A DNA stretch of 64,000 bases, taken from positions 1 to 64,000 of the forward strand of contig NZ_CP059449.1 in the NCBI RefSeq assembly GCF_022023855.1, given 5' to 3'. How positions within the stretch are numbered: position 1 is the first letter of the stretch; every line of letters begins with the position of its first letter. Position numbers and translations under genes: made by a program. Below are positions 9,304 through 17,959 of this stretch, piece after piece. The notes beneath the pieces were generated by a model. That model saw nothing but the letters and a program-made list of their open reading frames with translations. It did no database searches and was not told the DNA's origin. Source of the stretch: Azospirillum brasilense (GTDB lineage Bacteria > Pseudomonadota > Alphaproteobacteria > Azospirillales > Azospirillaceae).

Positions 9304-10839
9304 TTACGCTGCTTCCGCCACCCCGGCCATCATCAGGCCGAGACGCCGCTCGTCCGCCTCGTCCGGGGCGACCTCGCCCACCAGACGGCCGTCGAACATG
9401 ACCAGGATGCGGTCGGACAGGGCGCGGATCTCGTCCAGCTCCACCGACACCAGCAGAATCGCCTTGCCCTGGTCGCGCAGAGCCACCAGACGGCGGTGGA
9501 TGAACTCGATGGCGCCAATGTCCACGCCGCGGGTGGGCTGGCCGACCAGCAGCAGGTCGGGGTTCCGCTCCATCTCGCGGGCCAGCACGATCTTCTGCTG
9601 GTTGCCGCCGGAAAAGTTGGCGGCGGGCAGGCGCGGGTCGCGCGGGCGCACGTCGTAGGCGTCCATCTCCGCCGCGCAGCGGTCGAACAGCGCACGGCGG
9701 TCCATCAGGAGCCGCCCGTTGAAGGCCGGATCGCCCTGATGGCCGAGAATCGCGCACTCCTGCGCCTCGAAAGCAGTGACGAGGCCGACCCGCTGCCGAT
9801 CCTCCGGCACATGGCCGACGCCGAGCGCCCGCAGCCCCCGCGCGGTGAAGCGGTCGGGCTTGTCGGCCAGTTCCCCCCCGCGCAGGCGGACGGAGCCCCC
9901 CGCCGGCGGGCGCATGCCGGCCAGCGCCTCCAGCAGTTCGGACTGGCCGTTGCCGGAGACACCGGCGATGCCGACGATCTCCCCGGCGCGCACGGTCAGG
10001 CCGACACCCTTCACCCGCTCCACCCCGGCGCCGTCGCGCACGCGCAGGCCGGAGACCTCCAGCACCGCCGGGCCGGGCGTGGCTGGCGCCTTCTCCACCC
10101 GCAGCAGCACCTTGCGCCCGACCATCAGCTCCGCCAGCGCCTCGCGGCTGGTGTCGGCGGTGGCGACGTTCGCCACCACCTGCCCGCGGCGCATGACCGT
10201 CACGTTGTCGGTCAGCTCCATGATCTCGCGCAGCTTGTGGGTGATGATGACGACCGTCTTCCCCTGCTCGCGCAGCGCGCGGAGGATGCGGAAGAGGTGG
10301 TCGGTCTCCTGCGGGGTGAGGACGCCGGTCGGCTCGTCGAGGATCAGGATGTCGGCGCCGCGGTAGAGCGCCTTCAGGATTTCCACCCGCTGCTGCGCCC
10401 CCACCGGCAGCTCGCCGACCGGGCGGTCGAGGTCCACCTCCAGCCCGTAGTCGCGGGCGAGCCGGGTCAGCTCCGTCCGTGCCCGCGCCATCCCGGCGGC
10501 CAGGGTGACGCCACCCTCCGCCCCCAGTAGGACATTCTCCAGCACGGTGAAGGGATCGACGAGCATGAAATGCTGGTGGACCATGCCGATCCCGGCGGCC
10601 AGCGCGTCGCGCGGGCTGCGCACCGCCACCGGACGGCCGTCCACCAGGATCGTCCCGCCGTCGGCGGGCAGATAGCCGTAGACGATGCTCATGATCGTCG
10701 ATTTGCCGGCGCCGTTCTCACCGATCACGCCGTGGATGGTGCCTTTCGGCACGACCAGCGACACGTCACGGTTGGCGTGGTTGGCGCCGAACCACTTGTT
10801 GACGCCGCGGGTTTCCAGGGCGGGAGGGTGTTGGGGCAT
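9304..10839 (-). CDS. nucleoside ABC transporter ATPase, two fused domains (NupO/YufO-type)
   Basis: A 511-residue double ATPase powering nucleoside import. The N-terminal domain has Walker A GENGAGKST at 40-48 and Walker B LILDEPTG near 160. The C-terminal domain begins near residue 265 with a degenerate P-loop (AGVSGNGQSELL), an intact signature FSGGNQQK, and LLLVGQPTRGVD in place of the DEP Walker B. That asymmetry is usual in sugar/nucleoside importers of this class. It is separated from the binding-protein gene by a 150-base spacer holding a palindromic element. Confidence 0.92.
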   Translation of the reverse strand: MPQHPPALETRGVNKWFGANHANRDVSLVVPKGTIHGVIGENGAGKSTIMSIVYGYLPADGGTILVDGRPVAVRSPRDALAAGIGMVHQHFMLVDPFTVLENVLLGAEGGVTLAAGMARARTELTRLARDYGLEVDLDRPVGELPVGAQQRVEILKALYRGADILILDEPTGVLTPQETDHLFRILRALREQGKTVVIITHKLREIMELTDNVTVMRRGQVVANVATADTSREALAELMVGRKVLLRVEKAPATPGPAVLEVSGLRVRDGAGVERVKGVGLTVRAGEIVGIAGVSGNGQSELLEALAGMRPPAGGSVRLRGGELADKPDRFTARGLRALGVGHVPEDRQRVGLVTAFEAQECAILGHQGDPAFNGRLLMDRRALFDRCAAEMDAYDVRPRDPRLPAANFSGGNQQKIVLAREMERNPDLLLVGQPTRGVDIGAIEFIHRRLVALRDQGKAILLVSVELDEIRALSDRILVMFDGRLVGEVAPDEADERRLGLMMAGVAEAA

Positions 10840-10861
10840 GGGGTATCTTTATGGAGAGGTT

Positions 10862-10967
10862 CTTGCCCCTACCCTCCCCGCTTCGCGGGTCCCCTCCCTC
10901 CCCCGCTGGGCGGGAGAGGGCCGATTTCCCTCCCCCGCCCAGCGGGGGAGGGTCAGGGTGGGGGCAA
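10862..10967. repeat. GC-rich extragenic palindromic element, copy 1
   Basis: An imperfect inverted repeat whose outer arms read TTGCCCCTACCCT and AGGGTGGGGGCAA, with nested CCCTCCCC/GGGGAGGG arms and a CCGCTTCGCGG hairpin. Related copies occur at 21867, 31845, 35401, 39073 and 58092. This copy lies between the nucleoside binding-protein gene and its ATPase gene in one operon. It could form an RNA structure that lowers downstream expression relative to the binding protein; that role is inference. Confidence 0.75.
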
Positions 10968-10991
10968 TGCTCGACGACGCAGAAGCTCAGC

Positions 10992-11990
10992 TCACGGCTG
11001 ATACGGCTTCACCACCAGCTCACCCGCGATGATCTTCCGCTTGGCGTCCTCGACGGCCTTCTCCATCTCCGCCGTGACGAGCTTGCGGTTGCTCTCGTCG
11101 AGCGCGTAGCCGACGCCCTCCTCCTTCAGCCCGACGACCCGGTGGCCCGCCGTCCAGCTGCCGTCCTTGGCCGACTTCATGCAGTCGTAGACGGTCACGT
11201 CCACCCGCTTGACCATCGAGGTCAGGATCTTGCCCGGGTGAATCCAGTTCTGGTTGCTGTCCACCCCGACCCCCAGCTTGCCGGCGTCCGCCGCGGCCTG
11301 GAGAACGCCCAGCCCGGTCGCCCCGGCCGCCGCGAAGACCACGTCGGCGCCGCGCCCGAACTGGCTCTTGGCCAGCTCCGCCCCGCGGGTGGGGTCGTTC
11401 CAGGCGGCGGGGGTGGTGCCGGTCATGTTGGTGAAGACCTCGCCGTCCGCCTTAACATGTTTCACGCCCTGCTCGTAGCCGGTCAGGAAGTTGCGGATCA
11501 ACGGGATGTCCATGCCCCCGATGAAGCCGACCTTGCCGCTCTGCGAGGCCATCGCCGCCAGAATGCCGACGAGGAAGGAGCCCTCATGCTCCTTGAAGGT
11601 CACCGACTGGACGTTGGGCAGGTCCAGCTTGTCGTCGATCAGGCAGAACTTGGTGTTGGGATACTCCCGCGACACCTTGTCCACGGCGGCGGACTGGGAG
11701 AAGCCGACCGCCGTGATGACGGTGGCGCCGCGCCGCGCCATGTTGCGCAGCGCCTGCTCGCGCTGGCCCTCGCTGGTGACCTCGAACTCGCGGTAGACGA
11801 TCCCGGTTTCCTTCTTGAAGCGCTCCGCCCCGTTGTAGGCCGCCTCGTTGAAGGACTTGTCGAACTTGCCGCCCTGGTCGAACACCACCGCCGGCATGAA
11901 CTCGTCCGCCGCCAGGGCGGAGCCCGCGGCGGGAACGGTCGCCGCCGTCAGCGACAGGGCCAGAATGGTCAGAATGCGCGTCATCGTCAT
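10992..11990 (-). CDS. BMP-family nucleoside-binding periplasmic protein
   Basis: A 332-residue secreted substrate-binding protein of the basic membrane protein (BMP/PnrA/NupN) family. Residues 1-27 are a Sec signal peptide ending SALA before ADEF. Mature features include VVFDQGGKFDKSFNEAAYNG and GFIGGMDIPLIRNFLTGYEQGV, plus VGVDSNQNW, the positions that contact ribose and base in PnrA-like proteins. There is no lipobox cysteine. It is the first gene of the import/catabolism operon that runs to deoA. ATG 11990 is chosen; an in-frame ATG 6 bases downstream is possible. Confidence 0.9.
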   Translation of the reverse strand: MTMTRILTILALSLTAATVPAAGSALAADEFMPAVVFDQGGKFDKSFNEAAYNGAERFKKETGIVYREFEVTSEGQREQALRNMARRGATVITAVGFSQSAAVDKVSREYPNTKFCLIDDKLDLPNVQSVTFKEHEGSFLVGILAAMASQSGKVGFIGGMDIPLIRNFLTGYEQGVKHVKADGEVFTNMTGTTPAAWNDPTRGAELAKSQFGRGADVVFAAAGATGLGVLQAAADAGKLGVGVDSNQNWIHPGKILTSMVKRVDVTVYDCMKSAKDGSWTAGHRVVGLKEEGVGYALDESNRKLVTAEMEKAVEDAKRKIIAGELVVKPYQP

Positions 11991-12211
11991 CGTTCTGCTT
12001 CCCCGTTCCGGTTCGCCCGCTTGCCGGGTCGTGGCGGCCAGGATAGCGGCTCCTCCCGCCCGGTGACAGGGGGCACATGGCGTGGGGAATTCCGCCGCAG
12101 GTCACAGCCCGTATGGGACCTCCTCCCGCAACGCCGGTTGACGGAAGGGCGGTGGCCCGCTATCACGCCCGCCATTGCCCGAAGGAGGGTCCCGGAGGAG
12201 GGAATCGCAGA

Positions 12212-12883
12212 TTGGACGAGGTGATCGGCGTGCATGGTCTGGTGGTGCTGCTGCAGGGCATCGTCCTTGGAATCGCCATCGCCGCCCCCGTCGGTCCCAT
12301 TGGCCTGCTCTGCATCCGCCGCACGCTCCAGCACGGGCCGCTGATGGGCTTCTTCACCGGCTTCGGCGCCGCCGTGGCCGACACCATCTACGGCGCCATC
12401 GCGGCCTTCGGCGTGTCCGCCGCGCTGGACTTCCTGCAAGGGCACGAGATCGCCTTCCAGCTCGTCGGCGGCATCTTCCTGATCGTCGTCGCCATCCGCA
12501 CCTTCCGCCAGAAGCCGGAGGACGAGGAGCGCGAGGCCGCCAGCGCGCCCGACACGCCGTCCTTCCTCGGCGGCTTCATGACCGGCCTGTCACTGACCCT
12601 GACCAATCCGGCGACCATCATGGCCTTCATCGCCATCTTCGCCGGCTTCGGTCTGGGCGGCAATCTGGGTCGGGTGGACGCCTCCACGCTGGTGGCCGGC
12701 GTCTTCATCGGCGCGTCCTTGTGGTGGTTCACCCTGTCCATGGGGGTCGCCGCCGTGCGCCACCGCATCTCCGACCGCGGGCTGACCCGATTGAACCATT
12801 GCACGGGGGTGGCGCTGGCGGCCTTCGGCATTTGGGCGCTCGGCATGGCTGTCACCGGCATGGCCGGCTGGGCCATGGGGTAA
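12212..12883 (+). CDS. LysE/RhtB-family exporter
   Basis: A membrane protein of about 223 residues with five to six hydrophobic segments. The N-terminal AAPVGPIGLLCIRRTL is the LysE-family hallmark, and LTLTNPATIMAFIAIFAGFG is the conserved second-half motif. The likely start is TTG 12212, because GGAGGAGG ends about 10 bases before it; GTG 12221 is the alternative. The frame stays open back to 12077, but that part does not look coding. It probably exports amino acids or related metabolites; the substrate is not predictable. It is divergent from the nucleoside operon. Confidence 0.85.
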   Translation: MDEVIGVHGLVVLLQGIVLGIAIAAPVGPIGLLCIRRTLQHGPLMGFFTGFGAAVADTIYGAIAAFGVSAALDFLQGHEIAFQLVGGIFLIVVAIRTFRQKPEDEEREAASAPDTPSFLGGFMTGLSLTLTNPATIMAFIAIFAGFGLGGNLGRVDASTLVAGVFIGASLWWFTLSMGVAAVRHRISDRGLTRLNHCTGVALAAFGIWALGMAVTGMAGWAMG

Positions 12884-12887
12884 GCCC

Positions 12888-13565
12888 TTAAGGGCTAAGC
12901 GGCGCCCCCGCCACCGGCGGATCGCCGTCCGGCCCACGCGGCGCCTTCTGGGCGCGGCGGATGCCGTGGAAATGGCTGACCAGCCGGTACAGGTACAGCC
13001 CGACCAGGACCACCAGCAGCCCCACGGTGAAATAGCCAAGGAGGCTGTGCGCGAAGGGCCAGCGGGACAGCATGTAGCCGGTCCAGGCGAGCAGCAGGGT
13101 CCACAGGATCGACCCGGCCCCGGAATAGAGGCAGTAGAGCGGGATCGACATCCGGCAGGCCCCCGCCGGGATCGAGATCAGCGTCCGCACGCCCGGCACC
13201 GGCTGGGTCAGGAAGACGGCGATGCCGCCATGCTTTCCAAACCACTCCGTGCTTCGTCGGACCTTCTTGGGGTGGATCGTCAGCCAGTGGCCGTAGCGCT
13301 TTAAAAAGGCTTCCAGCCGGTCGCGTCCCATCAGCCGACTGGGCAGGAACCAGACCAGTTGCCCGGCCAGCGAGCCCAACCCACCGGCCAGGGCGACGCC
13401 GAGTAGATTGTACTCGCCCTGCGCCGCCGCGATGCCGGCCAATGGAATGACCGACTCGGCCGGAACTGGCGGAATCACCCGCGCCAGGACCAGGAGCAGG
13501 AAGATGCCCACGTAATTCATCGTGTGCATCACATCCACCAGCCAATTGGTCAGCCCGTCCGCCAT
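12888..13565 (-). CDS. DedA/VTT-domain membrane protein
   Basis: A 225-residue protein of the DedA (SNARE-associated/VTT) family. Motifs are RVIPPVPAESVIPLAG at the N-terminus, FGKHGGIAVFLTQPVPGVRTLISIPAGACRM in the middle (the conserved F/G-R-x-x-P-x-x-R-T/G area), and four to five membrane segments. Relatives act in polyprenyl- or phospholipid flipping and membrane homeostasis. The preferred start is ATG 13565 (MADGLTNW); a TTG 42 bases upstream is also in frame. It converges on lysE with a 4-base gap and is divergent from the chemoreceptor gene. Confidence 0.88.
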   Translation of the reverse strand: MADGLTNWLVDVMHTMNYVGIFLLLVLARVIPPVPAESVIPLAGIAAAQGEYNLLGVALAGGLGSLAGQLVWFLPSRLMGRDRLEAFLKRYGHWLTIHPKKVRRSTEWFGKHGGIAVFLTQPVPGVRTLISIPAGACRMSIPLYCLYSGAGSILWTLLLAWTGYMLSRWPFAHSLLGYFTVGLLVVLVGLYLYRLVSHFHGIRRAQKAPRGPDGDPPVAGAPLSP

Positions 13566-13787
13566 TTCAGCCCATCCAATATTTTGTCTCTCTGGAACAG
13601 GGTTCAACGGCAGACGGTTCCTGGCCCGCCAATGGGGCGAAAGAGAGGATTACCACCTTTCCCGTACCTGCTTGACCGACATCAAAGCGCAGACGCCCTG
13701 AATTTTATAAGAATCCCTTCCATACCTGCCCCCTTGCAGGCCCCGTCCTGTGCGGGGTCACCCGGGCTTTTATGGCGGAATTTCCAA

Positions 13788-15488
13788 ATGCAGCTTGGCA
13801 ATCTGAAGATTTCCACCAAGATCCTCTCCATCATCGTTTTCCTGGCTGCGATCTGCGCAGGCATCACCGCCACATCGATCGCCGGTCTGGACGCGCTGAG
13901 CCGCGCCACCGACGAAATCCAGTTGGCCGGCGAAGAAATGAAGTTGGGCGCGCGCATCAACCGGATGGTTGTCGAACTGAACCGCGACGAGTACCGGCTG
14001 GCCGCCAATCCCGGCGATCTGGAGCAGGTTCTCCCGTCCATCGGCAAGACGCGCGAGGCCGTGAGCGGGCTGCTTGCCAAGGTCAAGGGAACCAGCGACG
14101 CGGAGCAGAGCCGTATGCTGTCCTCGTTCGAGAGCGCCCTGGCGCTCTATTACAAGGAACTTGAAGACACGATCGCCGTTGCTCGCCGGATCAGGGGCGG
14201 CAGCGATCTGACCCAAAATCAGCGCGACATCCTGGCATCGGTGGATGCAAGCGCGACCGCTGCGCGGGCACTTCAGAATCTGACCATCGCCTACACCAGC
14301 TACACCGACGAAAAGGCGTCGCGGCTGTCGCAGGATGCGTCCGCCCTGGCGGAATCCCGGTCGGTCCAGCTCGTCACCGCCGCCGCCATCGGCATCCTGG
14401 CAGGGCTTCTGCTCGGCTGGACGGTGTCCCAGTTCGGCATCGTCCGACCCGTGAAAGCCATCGTCGCCTGCCTGCGCGGCCTTGCCGACGGCAACCTGGA
14501 TACTCTGCTGTACGGCACCGGACGCAAGGACGAGGTCGGGGAGATCGCCGCCACAGCGGAGGTGTTCAAGACCAACCTGATCCGCAACCGCGCGATGGAG
14601 CGCGAGGCCAAGGAGGCCGCAGCCAGTTCCCAGGCGGAGAAGCGCGCGGCGATGCTCGACCTCGCGGGCCGGTTCGAAGCGCGGGTGGGGGTCATCGTCA
14701 ACGACGTCGGCGGCGCCGCGACGGAGCTTCAGGCCACCGCCTCCCAGCTCTCTGCCGCGGTCGAGGAAGTCAGCGCCCAGTGCGGCGCCGTGGCCGGTGC
14801 GTCGGAAGAGGCCAGCGCCAACGTGCAGACCGTCGCCGCGGCGTCGGAGGAAATGTCCGCCTCCATTCACGAACTGGCAGAGCGCGTGTCCCGCGCCGCC
14901 GCCCGCTCCAAGGCTGCGGCGGAGGGAGCCGATCTGGCGCAGACCCAGCTCGATTCCCTGTCCGGAGCCATCGAGCAGGTGGACCAGATCGTCGCCGCCA
15001 TCAACTCCGTCGCCTCCCAGACCAACCTGCTGGCTCTGAACGCGACCATCGAGGCCGCCCGCGCGGGCGAGGCCGGCAAGGGCTTCGCCGTGGTGGCGAG
15101 CGAGGTCAAAAACCTGGCCAACCAGACCCACGCGATGACGGAGCAGATCGGCAACCAGATCGCCGCGGTGAAGAGCGCCTCCAACAGGACGGTGGACGCC
15201 ATGCGCGCGATCATCACCCAGGTCGAGGACATCGACCGTTCCACCGCGGAGATGGCCGCCTCCGTCGAGCAGCAGAGCGCGGCGACGGGCGAGATCAGCC
15301 GCAACGCCCAGCAAGCGGCCAACGGCACCGCGGAAGTCTCCCGCAATGTCGTCGGCATCCAGCAGGCGGAGGCGGAGACCAGCACCGCCACCCACAGCGT
15401 GAAGGGAGCCGCCGACCAGTTGGCCGAACGTGCGGCCGGCCTGAAGCGCGAGGTGGACCAGTTCCTGGCCGAGGTGCGCGCGGCATAG
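13788..15488 (+). CDS. methyl-accepting chemotaxis protein
   Basis: A 566-residue chemoreceptor. TM1 is about residues 10-31, a helical periplasmic sensor domain spans about 35-195, and TM2 is about 200-222 (AAAIGILAGLLLGWTV). A HAMP domain follows, then a long coiled-coil signalling domain. The hairpin tip is present: VDQIVAAINSVASQTNLLALNATIEAARAGEAGKGFAVVASEVKNLANQT. No C-terminal CheR/CheB tether pentapeptide is seen. ATG 13788 starts with MQLGNLKISTKI, typical for the family. The ligand is unknown, and there are no che genes nearby. Confidence 0.93.
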   Translation: MQLGNLKISTKILSIIVFLAAICAGITATSIAGLDALSRATDEIQLAGEEMKLGARINRMVVELNRDEYRLAANPGDLEQVLPSIGKTREAVSGLLAKVKGTSDAEQSRMLSSFESALALYYKELEDTIAVARRIRGGSDLTQNQRDILASVDASATAARALQNLTIAYTSYTDEKASRLSQDASALAESRSVQLVTAAAIGILAGLLLGWTVSQFGIVRPVKAIVACLRGLADGNLDTLLYGTGRKDEVGEIAATAEVFKTNLIRNRAMEREAKEAAASSQAEKRAAMLDLAGRFEARVGVIVNDVGGAATELQATASQLSAAVEEVSAQCGAVAGASEEASANVQTVAAASEEMSASIHELAERVSRAAARSKAAAEGADLAQTQLDSLSGAIEQVDQIVAAINSVASQTNLLALNATIEAARAGEAGKGFAVVASEVKNLANQTHAMTEQIGNQIAAVKSASNRTVDAMRAIITQVEDIDRSTAEMAASVEQQSAATGEISRNAQQAANGTAEVSRNVVGIQQAEAETSTATHSVKGAADQLAERAAGLKREVDQFLAEVRAA

Positions 15489-15512
15489 ACAGCCGCGCGT
15501 TCGGAACGCCCC

Positions 15513-17390
15513 TCAGCCCCGGGTGCCTCCCGGCGGCGGGGGCGGCGGGGCGCTTTCCGCCACGGCGGCGCGGCCCGGATCGCGTTTCTGGCATTCCAGC
15601 AGGATGTCGCGCGCGATTGGCGCCGCCGCGGTGGACCCGCCGCCGCCATGCTCAACGAACACCGCGCAGGCGTAGCGCGGGGAGCTGACCGGCGCGTAGG
15701 AGATGAACAGCGCGTGGTCGCGCTCCCGCCAGGGCAGGTCCTCGTTCTTCTTCACGCCGGTGCTGCGCTCCGCCATGGTGATGCGGCGGACCTGGGCGGA
15801 GCCGGTCTTGCCGGCCATCTCATAGCCGGGCTCGGTGATGCGCGACTTGTAGGCGGTGCCGTTCGGCGCGTTGGTCACCTCGTAGAGGCCGCGCAGGACG
15901 AGGTCGAGATTCTCCTTCTTCACCCCGATCGGCGGCCAGCTCGTCTGCTCGCCCGACAGCGCCTTGATCTGCTTGGTCAGATGGGGTTTCACCGCAAAGC
16001 CGCCGTTGGCCAGCCGCGCGGTCATGGCGACGAGCTGCATCGGGGTGGACAGCACATAGCCCTGCCCGATCGCCGCGATCAGCGTCTCGCCCTGCGCCCA
16101 GGGCTTGCCCAGGGCGCCCTTCTTCCAGTCGATGGACGGGATCAGGCCCGGCCGCTCGTGCGGCAGGTCCAGTCCGGTCAGCTGCCCCATGTCGAAGCGG
16201 TTGGCCATCTCGGCGATGCGGTCGATGCCGATGCGCCGCGACACGTCGTAGAACCACACGTCGCAGGAATGGCGCAGCGCGCCGACCACGTCCACCGTGC
16301 CGTGCCCGCCCTTCTTCCAGCAGTGGAAGCGGTGGTCGCCGAGGTCCATGTGGCCCGGACAGAACACTGAGTGGTTGCGGCTGATCAACCCGGACTCCAG
16401 CGCCGCCAGGGCCACCACCGGCTTGAAGGTCGAGCCCGGCGGGTATTGCCCGGCCACGGCCTTGTTGTTCAGCGGGGTTGCCTGATTGGACAGCAGTTCC
16501 TCCCACAACTCGGCGCTGATGCCCATGGTGAACTGGTTGGGGTCGTAGCTGGGGTGGGAGCACAGGGCGTAGATGCCGCCGGTGTGCACGTCCATCACCA
16601 CACAGGAGGCGCTGACCTCCTGCGCCAGCCGCTGCTGCACGAATTTCTGAAGGCCGATGTCGATGGTCAGCTGGACCTCGCGGCCCGGCTGCCCCTCGTC
16701 GCGCGACAGCTCGCGGATGACGCGCCCGACCGCGTTGACCTCAAGCTGGCTGGTCCCCGCCGTGCCGCGCAGCGCCTTCTCGTGATACTTCTCCATCCCG
16801 GCCTTGCCGATGCGGAAGCCAGGCAGCGACAGCACAGGGTCGCCGTTCAGCTCCGCCTCCGACACGGCGCCGACATAGCCCAGGATGTGCGCGGTCGCCT
16901 CCGCCTCCGGGTAGTGGCGGATCTCGCCGACCTCGATGGCGACGCCCGGCAGGTCCGGTGTGTTCATCTCGATGGTGGCGACCTGTTCCCAGGTCAGGTT
17001 CTCACGCACGGTAACCGGCACGAAGCGGCGCTTGCGGTGCAGCTCGCGCATCACGCGGCGGCGGTCGCCGTCGGTCAGCGGGACGATCTTGGATATCTTG
17101 TCCAGCGTGTCCTGGATGTTGCGCGTGCGCTCCGACACCACGACGACACGGTAGTTCTGCTGGTTCACCGCCAGCGGTGCGCCGAACCGGTCGACGATGG
17201 TGCCGCGCGACGGGGCGACCAGCCGGAGGCTGATGCGGTTCTCCTCGGCCAGCATGGTGAAGCGCGCGGATTCCACCACCTGCAGGTAATAGAGCCGCCC
17301 GACCAGAGCGGACAGACCGGCGAGCTTCAGCCCGCCCAGCACGGCGGCGCGGCGGGTCAGCAGGCGGTAGCGGTCGGTGTCGCGGTCCAT
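15513..17390 (-). CDS. mrdA: penicillin-binding protein 2 (peptidoglycan D,D-transpeptidase)
   Basis: A class B PBP of about 625 residues that crosslinks peptidoglycan for lateral-wall elongation. It has one N-terminal membrane anchor (about residues 15-38). The PBP dimerisation domain includes SRGTIVDRFGAPLA. The transpeptidase active site has STFK at 320-323, SCD near 375 and KTGSAQ near 528. The C-terminus is proline-rich (APPPPPPGG). ATG 17390 is chosen; a TTG 9 bases upstream is possible. It is the last gene of the mreBCD-mrdA group; no rodA gene follows. Confidence 0.95.
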   Translation of the reverse strand: MDRDTDRYRLLTRRAAVLGGLKLAGLSALVGRLYYLQVVESARFTMLAEENRISLRLVAPSRGTIVDRFGAPLAVNQQNYRVVVVSERTRNIQDTLDKISKIVPLTDGDRRRVMRELHRKRRFVPVTVRENLTWEQVATIEMNTPDLPGVAIEVGEIRHYPEAEATAHILGYVGAVSEAELNGDPVLSLPGFRIGKAGMEKYHEKALRGTAGTSQLEVNAVGRVIRELSRDEGQPGREVQLTIDIGLQKFVQQRLAQEVSASCVVMDVHTGGIYALCSHPSYDPNQFTMGISAELWEELLSNQATPLNNKAVAGQYPPGSTFKPVVALAALESGLISRNHSVFCPGHMDLGDHRFHCWKKGGHGTVDVVGALRHSCDVWFYDVSRRIGIDRIAEMANRFDMGQLTGLDLPHERPGLIPSIDWKKGALGKPWAQGETLIAAIGQGYVLSTPMQLVAMTARLANGGFAVKPHLTKQIKALSGEQTSWPPIGVKKENLDLVLRGLYEVTNAPNGTAYKSRITEPGYEMAGKTGSAQVRRITMAERSTGVKKNEDLPWRERDHALFISYAPVSSPRYACAVFVEHGGGGSTAAAPIARDILLECQKRDPGRAAVAESAPPPPPPGGTRG

Positions 17391-17446
17391 CGCAGTCAAA
17401 GGCTCACATCCCCTGCCAGATCATCCCTGCCGGCTATCCCTGCCCA

Positions 17447-17959
17447 TCATCCCTGAAGAAACGCGCGGTGCACGCGGATCAGCATCCAGGCGATGGCCGG
17501 GAAGAAGGCCATGGTCAGCAGCGCCTGGAACAGCGCCGGCCGGAACGGCAGCACCGTCGCCTGGAGCGCCGAAAAGGCCAGCCATTGAATGCAGGCCACG
17601 CCCATCATGACCAGCCCGAAGCCGAACCACATCAGGGCGAAGGTGCTCGACGCCAGCACACGCCGCTGGCTGGACACCGCCCAATGGACCAGCACCAGCA
17701 CCAGCGCGTTCACCCCCAGCGGCCCGCCGGTCAGCAGGTCCTGCAGCAAGCCGATCAGGAAGGCGGTGCCCGGCCCCATCAGGTCGGGCCGGTGGATCGC
17801 CCAATAATAGACGGCGATGGCGGTCAGGAAAGGCGCCACCGACGCATAGCCGGGCAGCGGCACCGGAATCATCCCGGCCAGCGCCAGCATGACCGTCACC
17901 GCGAACGGGGCGAGATTCCGTCCCGTCTTGTCCAACCGCTGCCACAAGGTCAGAGTCAT
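17447..17959 (-). CDS. mreD: rod-shape-determining protein MreD
   Basis: A 170-residue inner-membrane protein with about five hydrophobic segments. It carries the MreD-like stretch PDLMGPGTAFLIGLLQDLLTGGPLGVNAL, in which the acidic/LLxDLLxGxPLG pattern is conserved. It links MreC, MreB and PBP2 in the elongasome. Its start overlaps the mreC stop by 4 bases and it is 56 bases ahead of mrdA, consistent with one transcript. Confidence 0.92.
   Translation of the reverse strand: MTLTLWQRLDKTGRNLAPFAVTVMLALAGMIPVPLPGYASVAPFLTAIAVYYWAIHRPDLMGPGTAFLIGLLQDLLTGGPLGVNALVLVLVHWAVSSQRRVLASSTFALMWFGFGLVMMGVACIQWLAFSALQATVLPFRPALFQALLTMAFFPAIAWMLIRVHRAFLQG

Noticed and set aside
10862..10967. CRISPR array or insertion-sequence end at the GC-rich palindromes
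   Set aside because: Copies are single, kilobases apart, without spacers, transposase genes or target duplications, so they fit a REP-like element better.
12077..12211. N-terminal extension of the LysE exporter from ATG 12077
   Set aside because: The 45 extra residues are Arg/Pro/Gly-rich, not a signal or membrane segment, and a strong ribosome site stands just before TTG 12212.
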